Shown here piece after piece: positions 14,412-25,149 of a stretch of 64,000 bases of DNA. Both the position numbers and the translations under genes were made by a program. How positions within the stretch are numbered: the stretch's first letter is position 1; each line of letters begins with the position of its first letter. The notes under the pieces are model-generated. The model saw nothing but the letters and a program-made list of their open reading frames with translations. It made no database searches and was not told where the DNA came from. The DNA comes from Candidatus Vallotiella adelgis (GTDB lineage Bacteria; Pseudomonadota; Gammaproteobacteria; Burkholderiales; Burkholderiaceae): assembly GCF_020541305.1 (NCBI RefSeq), contig NZ_CP047396.1, positions 620,001 through 684,000 of the forward strand, given 5' to 3'.

Positions 14412-15314
14412 GTGTTACGCCGCCCCCTTTGTTTATTTGACTTTACTGTGACTTTAGATTCTGATATTAGGCACTCTATTGCCGCTGCATTAGGCAGTTC
14501 CAGCGAACAGAAAACTCAGAATCGGCAACCCTTATTATTCAACCATTTACTGCTACCACTGCGTGAGTGCGCAACGGCACAACCGTTGTCACAGTCGACT
14601 TCCCCAATTTGTGCGGGGCTCACCCTTGAAGAACAATTCGATAGCCTGCCACTAGGGTGGCGCGCATACCTAACGTCGTTCATTAGCAGTCCGGTATATA
14701 CTCGTTTGTGCGAATTCGTCAACTACGAACGCAGCAGTGGCAAGACGATTTATCCAATAGATATATTCCGAGCATTGCATCTGACAGCGCCTGACGATGT
14801 GAGAGTAGTTATCTTAGGCCAGGATCCATATCACGGAGAAGATAATGGTATACCGCAGGCGAATGGACTGGCGTTTTCTGTATCCCATGGGGTTCGCCTC
14901 CCTCCGTCATTACGCAATATTTTCAAGGAAGCTGCTGCAAATTTTGGCCACGTAATACCACGCCATGGTTCCCTTGAATACTGGGCCCAGCAAGGGGTAC
15001 TGCTACTTAATACAGTATTGACTGTCGAGCGTAACCGAGCGGCAAGCCACGCGAAACGTGGCTGGGAGCAATGTACTAATAAGCTGGTTGAGCATCTTGC
15101 CATGCAACACAAAAGTCTCGTATTCATGCTGTGGGGCTCGCATGCAAAAGCTAAACGACAGTTACTGTATAATTGTAACAATCGGATTCTCGAATCATCG
15201 CATCCGTCACCGCTGTCGGCACACCGAGGTTTCCTCGGTTGCCGCCACTTTGTACTTGCTAATGAGTACCTGAACCAGATTGGTTATGCGCCGATTGATT
15301 GGCATTTGCCCTGA
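14412..15314 (+). CDS. ung: Uracil-DNA glycosylase, family 1
   Basis: Removes uracil from DNA in base-excision repair. The water-activating motif GQDPYHGEDN lies near residue 137, with LLLNTVLTVE near 196 and the minor-groove loop HPSPLSAHRGFLG near 263, so all active-site motifs are intact. The product is 300 residues. The first ~70 are poorly conserved; the alignable protein starts near LEEQFDSLPLGW, so the true start may lie downstream of 14412. The order trpC-ung is as in Burkholderia. Retaining a repair gene is notable in a decaying AT-drifting genome. Confidence 0.93.
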   Translation: MLRRPLCLFDFTVTLDSDIRHSIAAALGSSSEQKTQNRQPLLFNHLLLPLRECATAQPLSQSTSPICAGLTLEEQFDSLPLGWRAYLTSFISSPVYTRLCEFVNYERSSGKTIYPIDIFRALHLTAPDDVRVVILGQDPYHGEDNGIPQANGLAFSVSHGVRLPPSLRNIFKEAAANFGHVIPRHGSLEYWAQQGVLLLNTVLTVERNRAASHAKRGWEQCTNKLVEHLAMQHKSLVFMLWGSHAKAKRQLLYNCNNRILESSHPSPLSAHRGFLGCRHFVLANEYLNQIGYAPIDWHLP

Positions 15315-15345
15315 CTTAGTGAATACGGAATAGCCGGAAACCAGC

Positions 15346-15374
15346 AGCACGCTATCCAATAAGGATAGCGTGCT
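15346..15374. repeat. 12-bp perfect hairpin downstream of ung
   Basis: Arms AGCACGCTATCC and GGATAGCGTGCT flank a 5-nt loop, beginning 32 bp after the ung stop. The stem is GC-balanced and perfect, but no T-run follows on either strand. It may be a transcript-end stabiliser or a factor-dependent terminator. Confidence 0.5.
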
Positions 15375-17502
15375 CACGCGCATTCGAAATATCACCTTGT
15401 GCCTTCCTTTACTAGGCAGATATCCGTTAGCCAAGCGCAGCCGACACTAGCCAACGCTTAATTAATAGCTGCGCACTAATTATTGCCATCCCGAGTTTCG
15501 GATACTACGAGCCAGTCTGCCAAGCAGCGCAAATAACCGATGAAGACCATCAGTTGCAATAGTTAGATTCTAAATGTCTTCGCGGCGTGAATACGCATAA
15601 CGCCTAAGTAGTGTTAGATCTCCAAAATCACGAAACTGTTCTTTTGGTTCACCATGTTAGTTAACGCAGTAACGTCACGCAATCTACGGTTAACTTCCTG
15701 TCCTGCAAGTAGGTAAGTCAGATGTACTGCATCGCCAATGAGCATCACGCGTATATGGCAAAATCAATTTATCTACCGCTTGTACTGCAAGCGGGAATCC
15801 GTGCGAAGGTGTTATGCCCCCCCCAAAGCGTTCCAACCCGATGTGAATTAGCGCTACCCGGTAGCCACTTAAATGTGTTCAGACAGCGCAGCTAGATCTA
15901 GTTGTAATAATACAGCTGCATACTCGGTACGATCGGACTAAACTAGCGATATATGTGAATTCGGTAATGGAAATAATGTAAGAATCTCACTGTCGATAAA
16001 CCATACAATGCAATTTCATGATGCGGTCTACTGCACCGAAAAGTTGCTACGATACTAGATTGTCGATAATCACTGCGGTTTTACTTTCGTGCCAATCTAC
16101 TCACGAATCAGGAATGCATACGATCTGCACTGACGACTAGATCAGATCAGAACAGAAGACAATATTCGTAAATCGGCAAACCTCACACTGATAGCTGCCG
16201 GGTTGTGTTATAGAACTTATGCTCGAGATTCACGCCAAGATCAGTAACAGCTGGAACTGCAGTACGAAATCGAGCACTCGCTTAAGCAAAATTGACTCGA
16301 CACGCAGTTCCAGCTGTGTCAGCACGCGCGGACGATCTTTCCGACTCATCCTCTGCCGATCACGATTCGTGATAGTTCGGTTGTGCAAAATTCATCCGCA
16401 TATTAGAACATCTAGCTCTAACTAGATGCAGGATGATATACCGAACGCAAGAGCCATATTTCAGGTCAGAGATAAGTAAGCATTTCATCAGAAAATAAAA
16501 CAAAACAACATGCCTTATTCAGAACATAAATATCGAAAACGCAATGCGCTAAAAACATAAATTCTAGATCTTATAAATAATTTTTTATTAAAAAATTTGT
16601 CGAAAAAATATAAATATATTTGGCAACTTATTATATTAAAATAGTAATTATTTATACTCACTTTAATAAATAAAAAATTTAAAAGATACAGAGGTATATA
16701 GATACTCATCTCATAGGAAAAAATAAGATCAATTTTCAAGAGGACATATAGTCTCGAGCAGCGAAATGCTGCTATAAAAAGTGAAAGATCGCGCATCTAT
16801 TTCAAATAGTCTATTAGCAGATAAGCGCTACCTAAAGGAGGGTTTCATCGGGAAAACAACTAATGAAAAAAGGATTAAGATCCACAGAAATTTTCAACAA
16901 ATCGATTTTACGTACACAAGATTTCTGATGACTACTACAAGTAGGTCATACTAATATTCATCGAATTCTAGAAAATATTAAATACATTCGCTGTATAAAA
17001 GATAAAAATCTTTACGAAAAATTAATAAAAAATCACAGACTTTCATAAGATATTTTTACTAATTTTATTTTATGATTTCGTTATATTTTATGTGTGATAA
17101 ATAGCTGTTATATAAAATATTATCGGATAAAAGCAAGATTTTTTAAAAAAATTACTCAATTAGTGTCATGCGATATCTCAGATAGAGTGAAATGTCCGGT
17201 ATGGAGCGTATCATTTCCTCATTTTGTGTAGTCGCGTGAAAGCGCGCCTATTACCTTACGCATATCTATGACCTATGCTTCTACCTAAAAAAACCATTCG
17301 AAAAAGATATTATATTTGAAAGCGTTATAATATTTTTTTTCGATAAAGTAGGGCGCATAGAATCGCGCTCCTACATCGTGTGCCTATATTGCGTAGGTTG
17401 CTCTTGTCTTTGACTCTTCTACTGCCGGTTATCTGGCGTTGAGAAAATCGCGGTCAAGGCACAAACGCTGGCGCGTCATCATTGATTTAATGAAGGTTTC
17501 AA
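15375..17502. other. 2.1-kb gene-free stretch between ung and ychF
   Basis: No recognisable gene or RNA. The first kilobase is of mixed composition. From about 16450 to 17350 the DNA becomes extremely AT-rich with long A and T runs. A 68-codon open frame at 16219 resembles nothing I know. I treat the whole stretch as eroded DNA. Confidence 0.6.
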
Positions 17503-18597
17503 ATGAGTCTAAAATGCGGCATTGTCGGCCTGCCTAACGTCGGCAAGTCTACTCTTTTCAACGCGCTGACTAGGGCGGGCATCGCCGCCGAGAATTATCT
17601 ATTTTGCACGATCGAGCCGAATGTTGGTGTAGTTGAAGTACCAGATCCTCGACTGGATGCCTTGGCACAGATCGTCAAGCCCGCCCGCGTCCTGCCGGCA
17701 GTTGTCGAGTTTGTCGATATCGCCGGTCTTATTGCGGGTGCGAGCAAAGGCGGAGGTCTGGGAAATCAGTTTCTCGATAACATTCGCAAAACAAATGCGA
17801 TTATACATATGGTTCGCTGTTTTGACGATATTAATGTAATACATGTCGCTGGCAAGATAGACCCACTAGCGGACATCGAAGTGCTCAATACTGAATTGGC
17901 ACTAGCCGATCTAGCGATTGTTGAAAAGGCACTCACGCGGTATTCGAAAACAACAAAATCAGGTAATGATAAAGAAGCAGTCAAGCTAGCCAACCTGTTA
18001 GATAAGGTACGTGTACAACTAGACCAAGTACGCCCAGTGCGAGCGATGAATTTATCCAATAACGAGCATACGTTGATTAAGCCATTCTGCCTAATTACTG
18101 CGAAGCCAACAATGTACGTGGCTAATGTTCGGGAAAACGGTTTCGAGAACAATCCGCACCTCGACGCAGTGCGTGACCATGCCTCCAAAGAAGGTTCGCC
18201 AGTCGTTGCCATATGCGCTGCTATCGAAGCAGAAATCGCTGAGTTGCCGGATAATGAAAAAGGAATTTTCTTATCCGATATGGGCATGAACGAGCCTGGA
18301 CTCAATCGTTTAATTCGGACAGGTTTCCAACTACTAGGGTTGCAGACTTACTTCACTGCCGGCATTAAAGAGGTACGTGCGTGGACTATTCACACTGGCG
18401 ACACAGCGCCGGAAGCGGCTGCTGTCATCCATACGAATTTCGAGCGCGGTTTTATCCGCGCTCAGACGATTTCGTATGATGATTACATCGCCTATAAAGG
18501 CGAACAAGGTGCGAGGGAGGCGGGCAAGATGCGCGCCGAAGGCAAGGAGTATGTTGTCCAGGATGGAGATGTGTTGAACTTTTTATTCAATATATAA
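17503..18597 (+). CDS. ychF: Ribosome-associated GTPase/ATPase YchF (Obg family)
   Basis: Conserved P-loop NTPase that binds the ribosome and affects stress responses, known to prefer ATP in several species. The 364 residues are full length: G1 GLPNVGKST at residue 9, G3 [11 protein letters not shown] near 72, the NVRE (NxxE) specificity motif near 207, and the C-terminal TGS domain ending [11 protein letters not shown]. The glycine-rich switch stretch usually reads KGEGLGNQF but here reads KGGGLGNQF, a Glu-to-Gly change. GAAGG 9 bp upstream supports the ATG at 17503. The gene is isolated, with no neighbour within 500 bp. Confidence 0.95.
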   Translation: MSLKCGIVGLPNVGKSTLFNALTRAGIAAENYLFCTIEPNVGVVEVPDPRLDALAQIVKPARVLPAVVEFVDIAGLIAGASKGGGLGNQFLDNIRKTNAIIHMVRCFDDINVIHVAGKIDPLADIEVLNTELALADLAIVEKALTRYSKTTKSGNDKEAVKLANLLDKVRVQLDQVRPVRAMNLSNNEHTLIKPFCLITAKPTMYVANVRENGFENNPHLDAVRDHASKEGSPVVAICAAIEAEIAELPDNEKGIFLSDMGMNEPGLNRLIRTGFQLLGLQTYFTAGIKEVRAWTIHTGDTAPEAAAVIHTNFERGFIRAQTISYDDYIAYKGEQGAREAGKMRAEGKEYVVQDGDVLNFLFNI

Positions 18598-19118
18598 GGT
18601 ACTATAACGCCAGATATCAAATCTATTCAATTCGAAATTTATTAATCATAAATTTTTGGTTTAATGTGTGGAGCGGGCTGAAATAGCGTGAAACGACCAG
18701 CGTCGTGCACCCGATTATTAGTTGATCGATCTGGATCTAGATAGCAGCTTTGCTGTACACCTTGATTTCTGAAAGACTTGCTCTCTGGGCTTTATATATA
18801 GTAGGTTTCAAACAGTCAACAATGCAGCAGCATAGAAACGGCACGGGCTCCCTGCTACATACTGGCGATCAAACACTATTTCAAAGCGACTGTGATGTCT
18901 ATTCATCGATCATGTATTGATGCCGCTAGGCGCCAAGGGCGGATTGTAGTTATGGGAGGGCAGCCTCTCGTTTTTCCTCAGGAGTTGATATACAGCTTCG
19001 GTATTTATGATGCATCTCATTCCCTACTGACTGTCTTAGATTATCTAATCACACATTAAAACACCGGCTGACGGCAGCAGCTGTTTGCTGCACCAATCAA
19101 CTGAACCGCTATCATGCA
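18598..19118. other. Gene-free gap between ychF and the aminopeptidase
   Basis: 520 bp separating convergent genes. No terminator hairpin with a T-run was found. A stretch at 18920-19055 on the plus strand stays open (around RRQGRIVVMGGQPLVFP), which may be a remnant of a lost gene, but I cannot name it. Confidence 0.5.
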
Positions 19119-20939
19119 TTATATTGGCGCGGTACGTGTTTTGAGCCATGCTTTTGCATCGCCTCTCAGATGCTGGCTGACTCGTTTATGCACTTGCTCG
19201 TGATAAACATTAAGCCAGTTCACTTCATCTTCACATAGTAACGACCGCTCGATACAGCGGGTATCAATTGGACATAATGTCAGTGTTTCAAAATAGAGAA
19301 ATTCGCCGAACTCGTTTGTGCATGCCGGCTGGCTCAGTAGTAAATTCTCAATGCGGATTCCCCACTGACCGGGACGATAGATTCCAGGTTCATTCGAGGT
19401 AATCATGCCTTTCTCCATCGTCAGGCAAAACTCAGCTGGTGCATGATACGAAATTACCTGTGGTCCTTCATGTACATTTAGGAAATAGCCCACCCCATGA
19501 CCAGTGGCATGTCCAAAGTCTATACATTCCCCCCAAATAGGTGCTCGTGCTATTGCGTCTAGCATAGGAGGGCGCACACCTCGCGGAAACGTTATGCGCG
19601 ACAGTGCAATCATACCTTTAAGCACCAGTGTAAAATCACGCCGCTGGGCCACACTAGTCCGACCTATTGGTAGTACGCGCGTGATATCGGTCGTTCCACC
19701 TAAATACTGACCGCCGGAGTCGATTAATAGCAGACCGTCTCCTTCGATCACAGCGTGCGACTGTGGCGTCGAACGATAGTGTGGCATCGCGCTATTAGCG
19801 TTAAATGCGGCAATAGTCGGAAAACTGCGAGATATAAAACCCGGTCGACCGACCCGCGCAGCTGTAAGCTTTTCGTCAATCATCAGCTCGGTGAGATGCT
19901 CATTCCCGAGGGTCTGTTCGAGCCACGCGAAGCATTCCGCTAGCGCCGCGCCGTCTTGCTCCATCGTTGCACGCACATGTACAGCCTCTGCCTCCGTCTT
20001 GCGCGACTTTGCAAAAGTCGACGGATTTACTGACTCGATGCATTTTACGCCAGACTGCACGGCTTGCATTAACCCATATGTAACGCGTTTCGGATCAATC
20101 AACAGCGTACTGCCTGGCTCAATTGCTGCTAACGCTGACGGTGCATTTCTATATGGCGCAACGCGCACACCGTGCTGTGCTAGCCGAGCGCGTAATATCG
20201 TATCGATTTTATCATCAGCAATATACAGCGTTGCGTATTGCAGCCCAATCAGCGCGTGCGCGATAAATACTGGATTATAGCTCACATCGGTACCGCGAAG
20301 ATTAAAAATCCAGGCAATATCATCCAGCGTGGAAATGAAATGCCAGTCTGCTCTTTTTTCTCGCATCTCGCTGCGTATCTGATCGAGCTTTTCTGAACGA
20401 GTTACAGGTGTATAGAAAGGATCGTGCTCGTATATTGGCATGCTGGGCAAAGTCGGTCGACCCTCCCAAATCAGCTGTAGTAGGTCTATATCAGCACGAA
20501 GTTGTATGCCAGCTTCCTGTAGAGCGTTTTTTAGCACACGCGAAGCGGCCAGATCCAGTGTACTACCATCTATACCAACTTGTAACCCGGGTCCTAAGTG
20601 ATCGACAAGCCAGTCAACATGGGGCTGTGTTTGCCCAGCCCTAATCCTCATCAGCTCAATACCAGTGTCGGCCAGTTCTATAGCAGCCTGTACCCAGTAT
20701 CGACTGTCAGTCCATAGCCCTGCAAAGTGTGCTGTTACGAGCAGTAGGCCCGCCGAGCCGGTGAAGCCGGATAGCCACTTGCAACCTTGCCAGCGTTTCG
20801 GCAGATACTCGGATAAGTGCGGATCGGCAGATATCGAGATATATGCAGCTAGATCGGTACGTTGCATCGCATTGCGCAGATTCGCCAGCCTCCTATGGGA
20901 GGAGATCGTCTGATCAGCGGCAAGTTGTTGGGCTTTCAT
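19119..20939 (-). CDS. pepP: Xaa-Pro aminopeptidase (aminopeptidase P, M24B)
   Basis: Metallopeptidase that removes an N-terminal residue preceding proline, probably cytosolic. The 606 residues match the long three-domain form: two creatinase-like N-terminal domains (about 1-300) and a pita-bread catalytic domain. Metal and active-site motifs are intact: LLIDSGGQYLGGTTDITRV (two Asp ligands), HATGHGVGYFLNVHEGP (His ligand), and NEPGIYRPGQWGIRIE (two Glu ligands). The ATG at 20939 is preferred over a GTG at 20948 because GGTGA lies 5 bp before it. No operon partners. The symbol is by analogy; E. coli PepP is the shorter form. Confidence 0.9.
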   Translation of the reverse strand: MKAQQLAADQTISSHRRLANLRNAMQRTDLAAYISISADPHLSEYLPKRWQGCKWLSGFTGSAGLLLVTAHFAGLWTDSRYWVQAAIELADTGIELMRIRAGQTQPHVDWLVDHLGPGLQVGIDGSTLDLAASRVLKNALQEAGIQLRADIDLLQLIWEGRPTLPSMPIYEHDPFYTPVTRSEKLDQIRSEMREKRADWHFISTLDDIAWIFNLRGTDVSYNPVFIAHALIGLQYATLYIADDKIDTILRARLAQHGVRVAPYRNAPSALAAIEPGSTLLIDPKRVTYGLMQAVQSGVKCIESVNPSTFAKSRKTEAEAVHVRATMEQDGAALAECFAWLEQTLGNEHLTELMIDEKLTAARVGRPGFISRSFPTIAAFNANSAMPHYRSTPQSHAVIEGDGLLLIDSGGQYLGGTTDITRVLPIGRTSVAQRRDFTLVLKGMIALSRITFPRGVRPPMLDAIARAPIWGECIDFGHATGHGVGYFLNVHEGPQVISYHAPAEFCLTMEKGMITSNEPGIYRPGQWGIRIENLLLSQPACTNEFGEFLYFETLTLCPIDTRCIERSLLCEDEVNWLNVYHEQVHKRVSQHLRGDAKAWLKTRTAPI

Positions 20940-21414
20940 GCAGTTCACCAGAAAAAATATAAGCTAAGTGAGGCGGCCATAACCTTTATGGCACTAAACT
21001 ACGTATAGTTCTACTCAAAGCGCCCCATCACCCTCGAACAGGGTACTCGTATTGCTAGTTAGTTGCATCTTGGTGTTGGCTACCATCTAAAGCCAATGCC
21101 CATCGAAACATCTAGCAGTCACAGAGACGATCTAACTAATCAGTTAATTGTGTGAAGTATCTTGATAATTCAGGCATTCCCGTTCGACTCTGGGTCACTA
21201 GTAGCTTAAAGCAGCAATTAAATCGGTGATGCACTAACACTGGCCACAATGAAAACAGTCAAGTGTCAAAAGCAATGCCAGCACCATAGGCCGCTGACAG
21301 CTCTGATATTCTATCTATAGCCTAATATTCGCTAAAAATCCAGTATATGCATGCCTAATATAAATCGACTGACTACTATTCGGCAGCGTCATACGCTACT
21401 CATTGAATAATCTT
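20940..21414. other. Gap between aminopeptidase P and hemA relic
   Basis: About 475 bp with divergent flanks. It would have to hold the aminopeptidase promoter and the former hemA promoter, but I could not pick either with confidence. No RNA gene seen. Confidence 0.5.
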
Positions 21415-22610
21415 AGCAGTCACTTTCATCGAGAAAGTAAACAGCCGAAGCGAGAAGTCGCTCAGCGCGTGTCATTGAGCAACTGAAGGAAGGTTTTTTG
21501 CGTAGTGCAAATGACCGTTATTGAATGTAAAGCTCTCGCAAAAAACGGTTTTTTATATGCAGCCACTAGCCGAAGACTTCTCCGAGTAAAAGCACTCGCA
21601 ACCTTATCATGCTGCTCAGCATAAGGGTACTGAAATATCAAATTTTAACCCGTATATTAAGCCTCACTAAGTATCGCTTAAAGTATTTGGATATATGTAC
21701 GCGATGCTTCCATCTTCAGCAGTCCGTCATATGGCACTAGTAATATTAAATCTAGCATGGATAGTTCTTGAAGAAACCTAGGTTCTGTGCTAGATAAAGA
21801 GCGTTGCACGTACCGTGTTTGCAGCCGATATACTCGGTACCTGCTGGAATTTGTTGTTTCAGTGTAATATTCGTAGCAGCTAAGTAAGTGTGTAAGCAAG
21901 CAGAGATTGGTGCATATTCTATATTGATAACTGATTCAGCAATGCTGCTATTACAACGAATCTTCGAAAATATCGTTAATCAATACTTGCCGCGTTTTTC
22001 CCAGCAGAATTCTCAGGAGCCTATCGTCGCTAAACGTAGCGTGCAATGCGACAGCGGGATGACGGTATGCTTTGGTGGTAAGGTCGGCCACACCTTCCAA
22101 TATATCGTCACGATTCACGAGCTCAACATTATTATCTCCTGCACTGCATCCACCTTGACGATTCTCGGTCTAGGCGAGGTAGGGCATTCGATGAAGGTAC
22201 GCAAGCACAAACTAATCCTCATAGTAGGCTTAGCAGTACCGCGCAATGTCGAATCTGAAGTAGATGAGTTAGATGATATATTTCTCTATACGGCACTAAA
22301 CTTTCCCTTTATTACTCAAAAATATGCTACTCAGCAGTCTGTAATTGTACGGGCGGCACTGGTTCTTAAGATAAATATTACCAATCTTCATGCTATTGGA
22401 ATTAGCTGAAGCAATACAGATTAGTTCGGGTGACCCGTCATATTATATGTAAGAAAACCGGCTAAGCTGCGTAAGATAGGAGAAGTACTCGTATAGGAAA
22501 TTCTGGAACACAGCGATAATTTTGCTGTTGTGCTTAAGTCATTATTGAGTAGTTTACGACTAACCAGTTTATTGATGGACCAACGCATTCGCTGACCCAA
22601 AAGGAAGACG
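21415..22610 (+). pseudogene. hemA: hemA pseudogene (glutamyl-tRNA reductase)
   Basis: Relic of the first enzyme of C5-pathway haem synthesis. In order: EQLKE near 21475 and NGFLYAAT near 21544 (for NRTELYCAT). From 21719 AVRHMALVILNLAWIVLEET matches [20 protein letters not shown], followed by in-frame TAG at 21779 and 21791 where Gln occurs in relatives. LGT-WNLLFQ matches LGTYLNQLFQ. The open stretch 21888-22409 contains ELNIIISCTASTLTILGLG and then LAVPRNVESEVDELDDIFLY, matching EFDIIVSCTAST and [20 protein letters not shown]. The GAGEM nucleotide-binding loop is deleted. Near 22582 the C-terminal GPTH remains after a frameshift. In Burkholderia hemA precedes prfA, as here. Confidence 0.9.
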
Positions 22611-22763
22611 GTAATTGTTAAGCTCATCGACTGGACATCTAGTTTCTATCGACTCATCGAATCGTTAGTGATATTCAATACACATCGGCATACGAATATC
22701 GCCGAGTATGCCTCGGCTTTCTATTGAACGCGATTCTATTCGAACCCTTTTCTGGATGCACTG

Positions 22764-23846
22764 ATGAAACCGAGTATGCAGGCTAAGCTAGAACAGCTGA
22801 CTAAAAGACTTCCGGAATGGAACGAACTACTTTCGCGTGAAGATATTGCATCTGATCTCGACCAGTATCGCAAAATAACCCGCGAGCATGCAGAACTTGC
22901 CCCGGTTATCGAGCAATATACACGATGGAAAACTGCATTTAATGATGAGGTAACTGCTCGAGAATTGCTAGCCGATCCATCGATGCGGGATTTTGCAGAA
23001 GCTGAGCTAAGTGCAGCGCGCAGCCAGATGGAGAAGTTGGAGCACGACTTACAGAAAATGCTGCTTCCCAGGGACCCAAACGACGAGCGTAATATCTTCG
23101 TAGAAATCCGCGCTGGCACCGGTGGAAACGAGAGCGCACTATTTTCTGGCGACCTAGTACGCATGTATCTGCGCTATGCGGAGCGCCATCGTTGGCAGGT
23201 CGAAATAATGTCAGAGAGCATATCGGATCTAGGCGGGTATAAGGAAGTGATTATTCGCATCATCGGTAAGGGCGCCTATTCGCGGCTCAAATTCGAGTCA
23301 GGTGGGCACCGCGTGCAGCGAGTTCCAGCTACTGAGACACAGGGGCGTATCCACACGTCAGCTTGCACAGTAGCCGTAATGCCGGAAGCGGACGAAGTCG
23401 CCGAGGTCTTTCTAAATTCAGCTGATCTGCGTATTGATACATTCCGTGCGTCCGGCGCGGGTGGTCAGCACATCAACAAAACCGACTCGGCGGTGCGCAT
23501 CATGCATATTCCAACCGGAATTGTGGTGGAATGTCAGGACGATCGTTCACAGCATAAAAACAAAGACCGCGCGATGAGAGTGCTAGCTACCCGCATCAAA
23601 GACAAGCAGTATCAGGAACAACATGCAAAAAAAGCAGCTACTCGCAAAAGTCTTGTAGGATCGGGTGATCGATCTGGGCGTATTCGCACATATAATCTTC
23701 CTCAGGGCCGGCTAACCGACCATCGCATTAACTTGACGCTATATAAGCTGGAACAAATTATGGATGGCGACTTAGACACGTTGATAGACGCGCTTATCTC
23801 GGAACACCAGGCCGAGCTGCTCTCCGCAATGGGCGAGACAAAGTAA
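22764..23846 (+). CDS. prfA: Peptide chain release factor 1
   Basis: Recognises UAA and UAG stop codons and triggers peptide release on the ribosome. Full length at 360 residues. The codon-recognition PAT motif lies in [15 protein letters not shown] near residue 187, and the catalytic GGQ (residues 233-235) sits in [18 protein letters not shown]. The N-terminus [16 protein letters not shown] agrees with Burkholderia, fixing the start at 22764. PrmC, which methylates the GGQ glutamine, starts 8 bp downstream, so the two form an operon. The former first gene of that operon, hemA, is dead, so this pair must have kept or gained its own promoter. Confidence 0.98.
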   Translation: MKPSMQAKLEQLTKRLPEWNELLSREDIASDLDQYRKITREHAELAPVIEQYTRWKTAFNDEVTARELLADPSMRDFAEAELSAARSQMEKLEHDLQKMLLPRDPNDERNIFVEIRAGTGGNESALFSGDLVRMYLRYAERHRWQVEIMSESISDLGGYKEVIIRIIGKGAYSRLKFESGGHRVQRVPATETQGRIHTSACTVAVMPEADEVAEVFLNSADLRIDTFRASGAGGQHINKTDSAVRIMHIPTGIVVECQDDRSQHKNKDRAMRVLATRIKDKQYQEQHAKKAATRKSLVGSGDRSGRIRTYNLPQGRLTDHRINLTLYKLEQIMDGDLDTLIDALISEHQAELLSAMGETK

Positions 23847-23853
23847 GCAAATT

Positions 23854-24744
23854 ATGACCAATATCACGAAAATACTAAGATCGTCACCGCTTAATGCGCT
23901 AGAAGCGCAGATTCTGCTTGCCCACGTGCTAAATTGGCCGCGCACTATGCTAATAACGCGTGCTGACAACCCACTGCCGGATGCCTTATTAGCACGCTTT
24001 CTAGCGTTGCAGTCACGGCGCATAGAAGGCGAGCCGATTGCACAATTAGTTGGTTCGCGAGAATTCTTCGGACTCAACTTTGATATAACGCCCTACGTAC
24101 TAATTCCGCGGCCGGAGACGGAGCTACTAGTTGAGTGGACATTAAACGCAGTACAAGCAATCCCCCTACCTCATATCCTCGACCTTGGAACTGGCAGTGG
24201 TGCAATAGCAATTGCGATTGCACATTCTCGCCCAGATACTCGGATTATCGCTACAGATCGTTGCGCTATCGCGCTGGCCGTCGCATGTCGAAATGTGCGG
24301 CGACTACTCGGCGAAGCGGCGCTTTCATTGGTTTCGCATCATCATCTTATGATGGTTAATTCGCTAGCGCAGGCTTATTTCATGATATGTCACGGTAACT
24401 GGTTCGATGCACTGAGCGCATTACATCATGCCCCCCTGATGCATTTTGACGCTATCGTTAGTAATCCACCATATATCGCTGCGTCAGACCCGCATCTGCG
24501 TGAGGGCGACCTCCGCTTTGAGCCACTAGACGCACTGACTGATCATGCAGATGGGCTAAGTGCGATTCGCTCGATTATCGTTGGTTCCGTTGCATGGCTA
24601 GCGCCTGGTGGTACACTGTGTCTAGAACATGGGTTTAATCAGGCTGAATCTGTGCGTTCGCTGTTCGAAAAGCACGGCTTTAATTCCATATGCTGCATGC
24701 GCGACTTAGCAGGCATCGAGCGAGTTACATGCGGAAGCCGGTAG
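23854..24744 (+). CDS. prmC: Release factor glutamine methyltransferase
   Basis: Methylates the glutamine of the GGQ motif in release factors, raising termination efficiency. The 296 residues have the helical N-terminal domain, then PRPETELLVEW near 88, SAM-binding motif I ILDLGTGSGAIAIA near 108, and the catalytic NPPYIA motif near 205. Between the Rossmann strands, around residues 152-185, there is an extra loop (near HHHLMMVNSLAQAYFMICHG) relative to E. coli PrmC. I cannot say whether this is a lineage insertion. It lies 8 bp after prfA. Confidence 0.95.
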   Translation: MTNITKILRSSPLNALEAQILLAHVLNWPRTMLITRADNPLPDALLARFLALQSRRIEGEPIAQLVGSREFFGLNFDITPYVLIPRPETELLVEWTLNAVQAIPLPHILDLGTGSGAIAIAIAHSRPDTRIIATDRCAIALAVACRNVRRLLGEAALSLVSHHHLMMVNSLAQAYFMICHGNWFDALSALHHAPLMHFDAIVSNPPYIAASDPHLREGDLRFEPLDALTDHADGLSAIRSIIVGSVAWLAPGGTLCLEHGFNQAESVRSLFEKHGFNSICCMRDLAGIERVTCGSR

Positions 24745-24816
24745 TGAGCCGAAACAAACTACTTAAGAAAAACCCGCTATTATCTAGTTTAGATTATATG
24801 TAAAGTGGGGATAGTT

Positions 24817-25128
24817 GTGGATACGCAAGAAAAAATCAAGCAAATTGTCCGAAAATATCCGGTCATCCTGTTTATGAAAGGTACCGTACAGTTCCCGATG
24901 TGTGGTTTTTCAGGCCAAGCTATCCAACTCCTAAAAGCGTGCGGTGTTGATTCGGTGCATACAATAAATGTTCTCGAAGACCAGGCAGTACGACAAGGTA
25001 TCAAGACATTTTCAAACTGGCCTACAATCCCACAGCTATACGTGAACGGCGAATTTATTGGTGGCTTAGATATCATGATGGAGATGTATCAGTCCGGAGA
25101 GCTACAGCAATTATTTTTGCATGCCTGA
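24817..25128 (+). CDS. grxD: Monothiol glutaredoxin (Grx4 type)
   Basis: CGFS-type glutaredoxin that holds and delivers [2Fe-2S] clusters with glutathione. The active site FPMCGFSGQA lies near residue 28, with WPTIPQLYVNGEFIGG near 70 for glutathione binding. I place the start at the GTG at 24817 because the protein then begins MDTQEKIKQIV as in Burkholderia, with GGGG 6 bp upstream. A GTG at 24805 would add four residues. It follows prmC by about 70 bp, probably in the same transcript, and is followed by the dead ubiX. Confidence 0.95.
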   Translation: MDTQEKIKQIVRKYPVILFMKGTVQFPMCGFSGQAIQLLKACGVDSVHTINVLEDQAVRQGIKTFSNWPTIPQLYVNGEFIGGLDIMMEMYQSGELQQLFLHA

Positions 25129-25149
25129 AGAATTGCAGTCGTCGATACA

